Of a stretch of 64,000 bases of DNA, positions 42,179-50,300 are shown piece by piece (position 1 is the stretch's first letter; each line of letters starts with the position of its first letter). Origin of the DNA: JBEDUK01 sp963781595 (GTDB lineage Bacteria; Actinomycetota; UBA4738); NCBI GenBank assembly GCA_963781595.1, contig CAWAGG010000006.1, positions 682,001-746,000 of the forward strand, given 5' to 3'. The notes below the pieces were generated by a model. It had not been told where the DNA came from, ran no database searches, and saw only the letters and a program-made list of their open reading frames with translations. A program made the position numbers and the translations under genes.

Positions 42179-43562
42179 CGCCGCGCCGCGACCGATGTCC
42201 GGATGTAACCCGGGTTGACCGGTGCCCGCGGTAAGGGGTTCGGGGACGTGTGGATGAATTGCGGGGTCCTGAGGTCGACCTCGGTCCATTGGAGGGCGAG
42301 GCCACCGGCGAATTCGCGAAGTACCGCTGCGAGCGACAGCGATCCAGCGATTGCGCCCACGAAGGACGCGCCTATCGATAGCCCGGCGATCTGGCGCACG
42401 CCGCAGCTGGCATCGCCTGGATCGGAGCCTTGGTCGATGAGACGTCGGGTCTCCAGCGCGTACGCATCCACGTCGGGTGCGCGCCGTGGAGCGGTGGGCA
42501 GGAAGACCTTGGCGGGATCCAGCCCTGAGGGGAACTCGTACAGCATGATGTCGAGGTAGTCGTCCTCACGACCCCCGATCCCCGCGTCGATGACCCAGGG
42601 GAAGCGGTCGCCCAGGAGTTGTCGCGGCACATGATGGTCGAACCCGGCCAACGCGATCGCTGGTTCTTCTGGCCGTCGGCGGAATGAGTCGTCGAAGGGA
42701 CGCTCGATGATTGCGGTACGGAACCCGAGCGCTTCGAGCCGCCGGCTCACGACCCGCGTCTTCCGCTCATCGACATCTCCGTGCAGGGCGAGAAGCGAGG
42801 TCGCGAGGTTGCCCTCGACGACCGAATCGAAGTCCTGCAGTACCACCTCCACATCGCCGTGCCGCTCGCCGTAAGGCAGACAACCGAGAGCCCACGCGTT
42901 CCCTTGTCCGAGATGGCCGAGGCCGATCAGCCACAGTTGCTGGGGGAGCAAGGTCAGCTCTGGGCCGTCGGATGCGTCCTCGAGCCACTCGAGGTCTGGG
43001 CGCCATAGCGAGATGCCCGCAGACCGACGACCGGCGACCGGTGTCCGGGTGACGTTCTGGAAGCACTCGGATACGGCGATCGCGCCGGCAACGCCACCCG
43101 CCAGAGGGAGCGCGTTCGCTTCCCCGAGACGCTCGGCCCCGTTCGCGACCACGCCGCCTCGCCATCCTTGCCATGTCGTGCGCACGATGATGGAGCCCGG
43201 GGTAGGCTGGACCGGACGGCCAATCACGATGGTCGGGTGATCCTCATCGAGCTCGTCGCACGGGGTTCCCCCGAAGGCTTGGACGGCCGCAGAAGCCATC
43301 GCGCCTGCGCCCCAACCGTGCGTCAACGCTTCGTCGGATTCGAGCCGGACCTTCAGGCGCCGAGGAAAGCCCGGCGGCCCGCGTTGATCGCGGTGAGGAG
43401 CGCGTGCGTCGCCGCGCTGTCGTTGGCCAGGCCTGGCCCGACGTCGATCTGGAGGATCCATCCCTTTAGCCGTTCTTCCGCTTCCTGAAGGGTCTTGGCC
43501 TTGCCCGTGTCGACGAGCAGCTTCGCCGAGCGATGGAACCCATCGGCAGACGGTTGCCTCAC
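42175..43562 (-). CDS. E1-like ubiquitin-activating enzyme (ThiF/BilD-like), single frameshift
   Basis: An E1-like adenylating enzyme of about 462 residues. The GTG at 43562 overlaps the JAMM peptidase stop. The first 70 residues (FHRSAKLLVDTGKAKTLQEA; GWILQIDVGPGLANDSAATH; LTAINAGRRAFLGA) end at a TGA at 43353. Restoring one missing C in GGCGCC(C)TGAAG joins them to LKVRLESDEALTHGWGAGAM and the rest. The nucleotide-binding core is LWLIGLGHLGQGNAWALG with VVLQDFDSVVEGNLATS and DERKTRVVSRRLE. A candidate catalytic Cys is in GDASCGVRQIAG. It would adenylate the C-terminus of the two-domain ubiquitin-like protein encoded at the head of the operon. Confidence 0.8.
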
Positions 43563-44044
43563 GGGCGCTTCCCCACGTAGAGCCGTCGTCGGGCGGCGCG
43601 GCCGGTCCAATGGCGCCAGGCCGTCCCTTCATAGAGATGCACGCCGACATCCCGAGGACGAACGGGTTCCCGAGCGAACCGAGGAACGATCAGCGCGACG
43701 TGGCCGCGTGCGGCGACCATCGGATTCGTTCTGTCGATGTCGCTCTGGTCGACCCAGGTCGCAGGGTGGGTGTGAACGTCGCCAACGACACGGAGTTGCT
43801 CCTCGTGGCAGAGGTCCCACAATGCACCGTATGCCCGGCCGCGAAAATGGATGCCACCCTGAAGGCACGCCGGGTCGAGATCGTCGAGATACACGACCCG
43901 AACGATCCTCCGGGGATGGTCGGTGCGAGAAGCCAGGAGGAACGCACCAGCCTCCCGCTCGCCGTTGCCGCGTCGACCCAACTCGCTGATGAGCCCCCGC
44001 CATGCCCTGCGGTCGAAGCGAATGAGCGCGGAACTCCTAGACAC
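43559..44044 (-). CDS. JAMM/MPN metallopeptidase (deubiquitinase-like, BilC-like)
   Basis: A 161-residue JAB/MPN+ zinc peptidase. The JAMM residues are complete: Glu31 (REAGAFLL), His91 and His93 (VHTHP), Ser101 and Asp104 (QSDID). In ubiquitin-like systems these enzymes process the modifier or remove it from targets. The GTG at 44044 overlaps the E2-like stop (GTGTCTAG); an ATG at 44062 is an alternative start. Its own stop overlaps the E1 start. It is the third gene in the operon, the position BilC has in Bil systems. Confidence 0.85.
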   Translation of the reverse strand: MSRSSALIRFDRRAWRGLISELGRRGNGEREAGAFLLASRTDHPRRIVRVVYLDDLDPACLQGGIHFRGRAYGALWDLCHEEQLRVVGDVHTHPATWVDQSDIDRTNPMVAARGHVALIVPRFAREPVRPRDVGVHLYEGTAWRHWTGRAARRRLYVGKRP

Positions 44045-44519
44045 CTGCGTAGCCCGGGCCATTGAGGGCGTCGCTAACCTGCCGAACGTAGAAGACGATC
44101 GTACGATCCGGTGTCCATGCCGCGCGGGGATGCTTCTGGGTCCACTCCGGATGCGAGCCGAGCGCACGCCGATCGAAGGCGGCGTACAGGGCGACCCCCC
44201 CCTCCCAGTCCGTCCGGAAGATCACGCCTGCCACCTCGCCCTTCGGGTAGAGGCCCGGATCGAGCTGAGCGTTCCTCTCCAGATCCCACGGCATGGCCGT
44301 CGGGGCGTCCTGCGGGTAGTTGACGAGCTCGAACCGGAGCGCGACCTCCGCCGGCGCGTCTGGCCGGGGCTCGGCCCTGACCGCGATGATCGCGTGGGGC
44401 CACGTCAGATCGACCAGCCGCCACCTACCGGCCCTCTCGGCTGCCACGAAGCCGCCTCCGCCCAGGTGCAGTCGGAACATCCGCTCGTCGGGGTCCACCC
44501 CTGGCTGTTCCGACGTCAT
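44037..44519 (-). CDS. E2-like (UBC-fold) protein without cysteine (BilB position)
   Basis: A 160-residue protein. It occupies the E2 slot between the ubiquitin-like gene and the JAMM gene and has a UBC-like run of features: VDLTWPHAIIAVRAEP, LRFELVNYPQDAPTAMPWD, VIFRTDWEGGVALYAAFDRR and HPEWTQKHPRAAW. This pattern resembles prokaryotic E2-like families found with multi-ubiquitin operons. However, there is not one Cys in the protein, so a canonical E2 thioester is impossible. The assignment to the UBC fold is from pattern and context, not from a structure. The ATG overlaps the preceding stop (ATGA). Confidence 0.65.
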   Translation of the reverse strand: MTSEQPGVDPDERMFRLHLGGGGFVAAERAGRWRLVDLTWPHAIIAVRAEPRPDAPAEVALRFELVNYPQDAPTAMPWDLERNAQLDPGLYPKGEVAGVIFRTDWEGGVALYAAFDRRALGSHPEWTQKHPRAAWTPDRTIVFYVRQVSDALNGPGYAGV

Positions 44520-44989
44520 CCCTCGAATCGATCCCTGGGGGCGAGGTCGAGGCAGAGGGCGCAGTCGCTCGGCCGAGGAAGCGAGCCGATGTGGATCGAC
44601 CGGTCGAGGAAGTGGTCGGCGCCGCAAACGGCGAGCACCAGGTTCGCCACCTGGTCCTCGGGGATGTCGAAGCCGTGCTTGCCGACGGCCCACTTGAGCA
44701 CCCGCTCCACCTTGGCTGATGGGGGGAAGAGGTGCTCCTTCTCGCCGTTGTGCCGGACGGTCACCTTCAGTCGCCGGCACCGCCCGCGGTGGAGATGCGC
44801 GTGCTCACCGATCCCGACTTCGGCCAGCACTGTGTCCGCGTCCAGGGGCTCGTCGCCGTCCTCGACCCAGATCATGTCGCCTTCGGCCTTGCCGCCGGAG
44901 GCGAGGATCAACGCCTCGGCGGTCGTGGTGTTGGTGAACTCCACCAGGCGGGGCTCCTCCTCGCCTTCGATGTGCAGGAACAGCTCCAT
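44516..44989 (-). CDS. Two-domain ubiquitin-like protein (multi-ubiquitin/BilA-like)
   Basis: A 157-residue protein with two consecutive beta-grasp-like units: about 1-70 (MELFLHIEGEEEPRLVEFTN; EALILASGGKAEGDMIWVED; HLHRG) and about 72-157 (KVTVRHNGEKEHLFPPSAKV; VLKWAVGKHGFDIPEDQVAN). It ends RDRFEG, with a free C-terminal Gly that could be adenylated by the E1 without prior processing. The ATG at 44989 has AGGAGGT five bases upstream. It heads an operon in which every following gene overlaps its predecessor. BilA of Bil systems is likewise a two-domain, ISG15-like modifier. Confidence 0.75.
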   Translation of the reverse strand: MELFLHIEGEEEPRLVEFTNTTTAEALILASGGKAEGDMIWVEDGDEPLDADTVLAEVGIGEHAHLHRGRCRRLKVTVRHNGEKEHLFPPSAKVERVLKWAVGKHGFDIPEDQVANLVLAVCGADHFLDRSIHIGSLPRPSDCALCLDLAPRDRFEG

Positions 44990-45010
44990 GAGCGACCTCC
45001 TCATCCCCCA

Positions 45011-45025
45011 CTCCGAGAAGCGGAG
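45011..45025 (-). promoter_or_regulatory. Short hairpin in the leader of the ubiquitin-like operon
   Basis: CTCCG-AGAAG-CGGAG forms a 5-bp palindrome about 25-35 bases upstream of the first ATG, in the gap shared with the divergent toxin-antitoxin genes. It could be an operator or an mRNA hairpin. Confidence 0.25.
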
Positions 45026-45100
45026 CGGTAGAGTCCTATACGTGTTCGGTTCATCGTATCAGAATGCTGTACCTGGCGGGTAAAGTTTTCTCCGTGCGAC

Positions 45101-45448
45101 ATGGAGCTCACCTTCGATCGCGTCGAGCTCGCCGAGGTCTGCAACTCTGCGCCGCTCATGAGAGCGCGTTGGGGTGATGAGGGGTTCGAGGCCGTGGCCC
45201 GCCGGCTGGGAGAGTTGGCCGGAATCGAGTCGCTCGCGGACATCACCTACCTACCCGGCGCGCGCATGAGGGGAGACGGTTCGGGCATGATGCTCCTCGG
45301 CTTCGGAGCGAGCGTCGTCATACAGGGGATTACGACCGACGATGCGGGTGCTCCTGTGTCCGTGGATGGGGATCGACCCGTGACCTGCTTCAGGGTGCAT
45401 GAGGTCGAATACTTGGGGAAGGAGAACGTCGATGGTGCCCTCGGCTGA
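45101..45448 (+). CDS. HigB/RelE-like toxin candidate
   Basis: A 115-residue protein with the layout of HigB-type killer proteins: LTFDRVELAEVCNSAPLM, then ARRLGELAGIESLADITYLP and a basic/beta C-terminal half ending FRVHEVEYLGKENVDGA. Toxins of this fold cleave mRNA on the ribosome. The match is moderate. The overlap of 17 bases with a HigA-like antitoxin gene is strong supporting context. It is divergent from the ubiquitin-like operon with 111 bases between the two start codons. Confidence 0.6.
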   Translation: MELTFDRVELAEVCNSAPLMRARWGDEGFEAVARRLGELAGIESLADITYLPGARMRGDGSGMMLLGFGASVVIQGITTDDAGAPVSVDGDRPVTCFRVHEVEYLGKENVDGALG

Positions 45449-46514
45449 CCTCGCCTATCGGCCGGACCACGTCATCGCTCCGGGGGCGACCCTGCGCGAC
45501 CGGCTCGCGGAGATTGATGTGTCGCAGGCAGAGCTCGCTCTGCGAGCGGGCCTGTCACCGAAGCATGTGAACCAGATCGTCCAGGGCCAGGCATCGATCA
45601 CGCCGGAGACGGCCCTCATCCTCGAGCGGGTGACGGGGACGCCGGCGAGGATCTGGAGCGCGCTCGAATCACGCTACCGCCAAGCCAAGATGAGGGAGCA
45701 GGCCAGAACGCTGTCGCCCGAGGACGTCGCGTGGGTGGATTCCCTCCCTACCGCGAGCCTTCAGAAGATGGGCTATCTCCCCTCAGCGATCCCTCGCGGC
45801 GAGCTGTTCGAGGCGCTCCTCTCGTTCTTCGGCGTCGCCGACCGCGCGGCGTGGGAGCGCCTCTGGCTGCAGCCGGTGGCGAGTTTCAAACGCGCGACGG
45901 CGTTCAAGAGCGATGGACCGATCGTCGCGACCTGGCTCCGCTTGGGGGAGCTCGATGCACGAGACATCAAGACGGCGAGCTTCAACGCCTCCGACTTTCG
46001 AGCAGCACTCTCGCACATCCGCGGGCTCACTCGAGCGGCCGACTTCTCAGCCGAGTTGGTCGCGGCGTGCGCGAAGGCAGGGGTGGCCCTCGTGTTCGTG
46101 CGGGAGATCGGCGGCGAGCGAGCGAGCGGGGCGAGTCGATGGCTCAGTGCGTCCCGTGCCCTCATACAGCTCAGCGACCGCTACAAGCGGGAAGATCATT
46201 TCTGGTTCGCCTTCTTCCACGAGGCTGCCCACGTCCTATTGCATTCGAAGAAGCAGACGTTCATCCATGACGGCAGCGAGGATCCGAGACTCGAGGGGGA
46301 AGCGAACAGATTCGCGAGTGACGTGCTGATCCCGCGTTCGCAGGCTCATCGCCTTCCGCACCTCACAACTACCTCGGACGTTCTTCTCTTCGCAGATGAG
46401 ATCGGTATAGCGCCGGGCATCGTCGTCGGGCGACTTCAGCATGATCACTTCTGGTCCTGGAAGCGAGGCAACGATCTCAGGGCCCCTGTCCGGATCGTGT
46501 CCTCAGATCGGTAG
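45432..46514 (+). CDS. HigA-like XRE antitoxin fused to ImmA/IrrE metallopeptidase domain
   Basis: A 360-residue protein. The N-terminal XRE helix-turn-helix has the HigA pattern (GATLRDRLAEIDVSQAELAL; LSPKHVNQIVQGQASITPET). The C-terminal half is an ImmA/IrrE-type domain with HEAAHVLLH (HExxH) and the later EGEANRFASDVLIP, where Glu gives the third ligand. The ATG at 45432 has AAGGAG upstream and lies inside the toxin gene. The fusion suggests an antitoxin/repressor that may be controlled by its own protease domain, or that cleaves another regulator on stress or phage entry. Confidence 0.85.
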   Translation: MVPSADLAYRPDHVIAPGATLRDRLAEIDVSQAELALRAGLSPKHVNQIVQGQASITPETALILERVTGTPARIWSALESRYRQAKMREQARTLSPEDVAWVDSLPTASLQKMGYLPSAIPRGELFEALLSFFGVADRAAWERLWLQPVASFKRATAFKSDGPIVATWLRLGELDARDIKTASFNASDFRAALSHIRGLTRAADFSAELVAACAKAGVALVFVREIGGERASGASRWLSASRALIQLSDRYKREDHFWFAFFHEAAHVLLHSKKQTFIHDGSEDPRLEGEANRFASDVLIPRSQAHRLPHLTTTSDVLLFADEIGIAPGIVVGRLQHDHFWSWKRGNDLRAPVRIVSSDR

Positions 46515-46834
46515 ATTAGATGGCATCGTGGCCAGATTCACCCAGCGGGGTCTCTGCACGTTGGTGTTCCTCCGGGCCTTCATCGCGCAGGACGATTGAC
46601 GACCTGGCTGGCGACGACCATCGGTTCATCGCCCAAGCGTTCTGCAACACGCCGAACGTACTGATCATGGTCTGCGAGTCGACGGCAACAGGCCGCATCG
46701 CACCGGGGTGTTCGCGTTTCGTGCCGGCTATACACAACGCCACTTGACTGGCGCGTACCCACGGGTGCGCGCAGAAGCATGCCTCCATCCGTCCCCCCGA
46801 GGAGGCTTGAGTTCCGGAGAACTCGGCAGGCCCG
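46515..46834. other. Non-coding stretch with a methyltransferase-like fragment
   Basis: No supported gene in about 320 bases. Positions 46549-46592 match 39973-40015 inside the ParB-methyltransferase gene over about 44 bases, with one indel and four differences. They are part of the region encoding SLQVVFLQAFIAQG. This appears to be debris from a second, deleted copy. Confidence 0.5.
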
Positions 46835-47293
46835 TCATCTACCTACGCAGTATTCCTCGCTGGCGCTATCACGCCGCCCACACGCTGCCACGTCGACAAC
46901 ACGATAACCCCCGCCCTGATCGCCGTTAACCGAGAAGAGGATGGACCGATCTGCATCCGTCGTCGAGCAGGTGAGGCTGGTCCGGTTCACCCAACTGCAG
47001 TAGTCGGGAGGCGGATAGCGTGGCTCCCAGCGGATCGCGAAGAGCGTTGCGGCGGCGGTCTTCGTGGCAACGATGCCGGCATCGGACCTGTTGAAGGTGC
47101 GCCAGTCATCGTAGAGCCGTTGCGCGGTCACGAGAGCGGCCGCTGGATACGCGTTCGTCGTCGCGGGTACCGACGTTCCACCCGGGCTCGCTGGAGAGGT
47201 CGGAGCCTTCGCGCACGAGACGGCGAGCGAGAGCGCGATCAGCGCCATCGCGCAGCCGGCAGCGCGCGCGCCGAGAAGACGGGTCCCGCTCAC
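46835..47293 (-). CDS. Predicted lipoprotein downstream of RHS gene (possible immunity protein)
   Basis: A protein of about 152 residues with a signal peptide and lipobox (LAVSC), a Thr/Pro/Ser linker and a small domain of about 100 residues with four Cys (DYCSWVNRTSLTC; VAACGRR; EEYCVG). The GTG at 47293 is chosen because it gives a compact signal peptide; no strong ribosome site is seen. It lies 95 bases after the RHS stop on the same strand, where RHS toxins usually carry their immunity gene. A lipid-anchored immunity protein against an extracellular toxin tip is conceivable but unproven. Confidence 0.5.
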   Translation of the reverse strand: MSGTRLLGARAAGCAMALIALSLAVSCAKAPTSPASPGGTSVPATTNAYPAAALVTAQRLYDDWRTFNRSDAGIVATKTAAATLFAIRWEPRYPPPDYCSWVNRTSLTCSTTDADRSILFSVNGDQGGGYRVVDVAACGRRDSASEEYCVGR

Positions 47294-47388
47294 GGTGGAT
47301 GAATCGGCTCGGTGCTCTCTAACCTTGAGGTGCTTAGGTTGCCAATTGCCCGGTCCCCACGTGTGGGGCCTACGCGATGCGTATCCTT

Positions 47389-50300
47389 TCATCGCCGGCC
47401 TCGGTCAGGCCTGAGAGCAAAGAAACAGACCTGCTGGGACCATTCGTCCCTTGCCAGGCCCGTATAGACATCCAAGATCTCGGCAGGATCCCCGGTAACG
47501 CCGACGTATCGAGCGACGAACGCCCATGCGACGGTCTCGGTCGGATTGTGCTTGGGGAATATCCGCAGGCAATCGAGTGCGATGCCCGGAATGATGAGTC
47601 GTACGGCTGTGCCGTGGCAAGGGCCACCAGCACGATAGAAGTCCATGGTGTCATACGCCGCCGAGTACAGCTGCCCGAGCGCATCACAGGCCGCACTGAG
47701 GTTCGGACAGAGTCCAGATGGGTCCGGTTGAGTAAGTGGTTGATTGTCGCCGTACGGATACGGTGATGTCAGTGGAGACGCGTGGGCTGAACCGAGTGGA
47801 TCTGCCTGGTTGAATCGTCCGAGCGAAGGGTCGTAAACACGAGCCCGCAGGTCGTACAGGCTCGAAGCCGAGTCGAGGAGCTGTCCATTGAATCGCATCA
47901 CGTTCGTCGGGGGGCTCCCGCCCGAGGAGGTCGCCGAGGTCGCGACCCCGAACGCGTCATAGGCGTACGTCCACCGGGTCGCGCCGCCTGAGGTCGTGAT
48001 GTTCGCGACGTTGCCGTACGCGTCCAGGTGGTCGTAGTACGTCGATCCGGCACCTGTCGTCATCGAGTCCAGGCCCTGGCCGTGCGCGTAGTCCCGGAGC
48101 GTCGATCCGGAGCCATCGGCCTCGGTGGCGAGGAGCGCCAGCGGCTGGTTCGTGTCCCAGCGGTAGTTCGTCGTCGATCCTCCCGTGGTGGCGGCCTGCA
48201 GGCGGTTGCCGTCGCCATCGTAGGTGTAGTTCGTCGTGGTGCCCGACACCGTGGCTGACGTCATGCGGTTCGCGAGGTCGTAGGCGTAGCTCGTCGATCC
48301 GGCGGCCGTCTCGTTGCCGTTGTCTTCGAACGTGTAGGTCGTACCGCCAGAGGGCGTCGAGGAGCACGTGTTCGATGACGTCCCCACGTAAGTCCAGCAC
48401 AGCTGATCGTCGTCGTTGTAACGGTAGGTCGTCGTGGTGTTCGCAGCGCCGTGCGCGACCATCGACGTCCGGTTCCCGACGTGATCGTACGCGTAGGTCT
48501 TGCCCAGCCAGGACCCGCTGCAGCCCGACGCGGTGCAGGACCCGGTCAGCCGGTCGTAGGCGTCGTACGTGTAATACGTGGTCGCGGTCGAACCCGCGGA
48601 GAGTGCGGTCAGGCTCGCGGGGTTGCCGACCCCGTCGAGGGAGCCGAACGAGTAGCTCGACAGCGTCGTGCCGCCGCTCGCATTCGACACCGCCGTGAGT
48701 CGGTCGTCGAGGTCGTAGGTGAGCGTCGCCACGTAGCCGTTCGCGGTCGGCTCGGTCTTCGTCGTCAGGTCGTTCGCCTCGTCGTAGGCGTACCGCGTGG
48801 CCATGCCGCCGCTCCAACCCGACGGGACGCTTCCGAGCCGGAGCGCGCAGAGGCGATCGTCGTCGTCGTAGGCGTACCCGCGGATCGCACCGTCCGGGAA
48901 CGTGACCTTCTTGAGCTGGCTCCCCGGGTAGTACTCGTAGGTGAAGCTCCCCGAGTGCGGCGAGGAGCAGACGTTCGAGTAGCTCCCCGCATAGATCCAG
49001 CACGCCTCGTTCAGCGTGTCGTACTGATAGCTCGTGACGTTCGAGCCGGTCGTCATCGACGTCCGGTTGCCGTCGGCGTCGTAGGCGAAGGAGGCGTCCG
49101 GCGTCGCGCTCCCGCTGTAGTCGATCGAGTCTAGGCGCGCCGCCGCGTCGTAGCCGTAGGTGGCCGTCCCGGTGCTCGGCAGCGTCTTCACGTGCACGAG
49201 GCCGTCGTCCCAGTAAGAGTACGACCAGGCCTTGCTCCGGGGCGAGGTCGTCGACGTCAGGCGGTCCGCGTCGTCGTAGTCGTAGTCCCAGGTCCGGCCC
49301 TCGGCATCGGTGCGGCTCGTCATGTTGCCGTCCTCGTCGTAGTCGTAGCTCGTCAGACTGGTCGACGGTGCCGCTCCGCAGGTCGTGGCGGCCGAGTCGG
49401 GGCCGATCACGCACGCGAGGTCGTTCGCCTCGTCGTAGTCGTAGTGCACGACGTGGGTGTTGCCGTCGGTCCGAGACGTTAGGTTGCCGACCGGGTCGAA
49501 GCCGTAGGAGGTCTGGTTCGCGACCGGGTCCTCCACGCTCGTGAGATGGTTCGCGTCGTCGTAGCCGTAGTCCCAGGTGTGGGTGCCGAGGTTCGAGCAG
49601 GTCTCGGTGCCCGGTGCCCTGGGGTCGATCATGTGGGTCATCCGTCCGCCGGCGTCGTAGCAGTACCGGGTCGCGTTGCCGAGGTCGGTCGTCAGGGAGG
49701 TCAGATCGCCCATCGCATCGTAGCCGTAGCTCGTGGTGCTCCCGTTCGGGTCGGTCATCGACGTCGGCAGGCCCGTCGTGCCGTCTGGCGCGTAGGTGAC
49801 CTTGTACGCCTGGCTGGTGGCCGAGCACGTGGTGCCGGACGGGACGCTCGGGAGCAGCGTGCAGGTGAGGTTGCCGTCGGAGTCGTACTCGTAGCGCGTC
49901 ACGAGGCCGCGCCCGTCGGTGAAGTCCTTGAGGGTGTTCTCGGGGTGGTTGTACTCCCAGGTCTCGACGTCGCCGAGCGATGCGTCGGCGTCGTGCTCGA
50001 CGAAGTTCCCGTCCGAGTCGTAGACGTCGATCGTCAAGTAGCAGGTCGCGCCTGCCGGACATTCGCCGATCGCGTGGGCTTCGCCCGCGCAGCCGTCACG
50101 GCAGACGGTCGTCGTCGTGCCGTTGAGGTCGCCGTCGTAGCCGTAGATCGTGAGGTCGCCGTAGGGATCCTCCACCTGCTGGAGCGCACCGTCCGAGTAC
50201 GTGTAGCTCCAGTCGTGGCCACGCGCGTCGGTGAACGTCGCCGTCTGGGTCTTCGGATCCCAGTCGAAGTACATGTCGTTGCCCCGGGCGTCGGTCTGCT

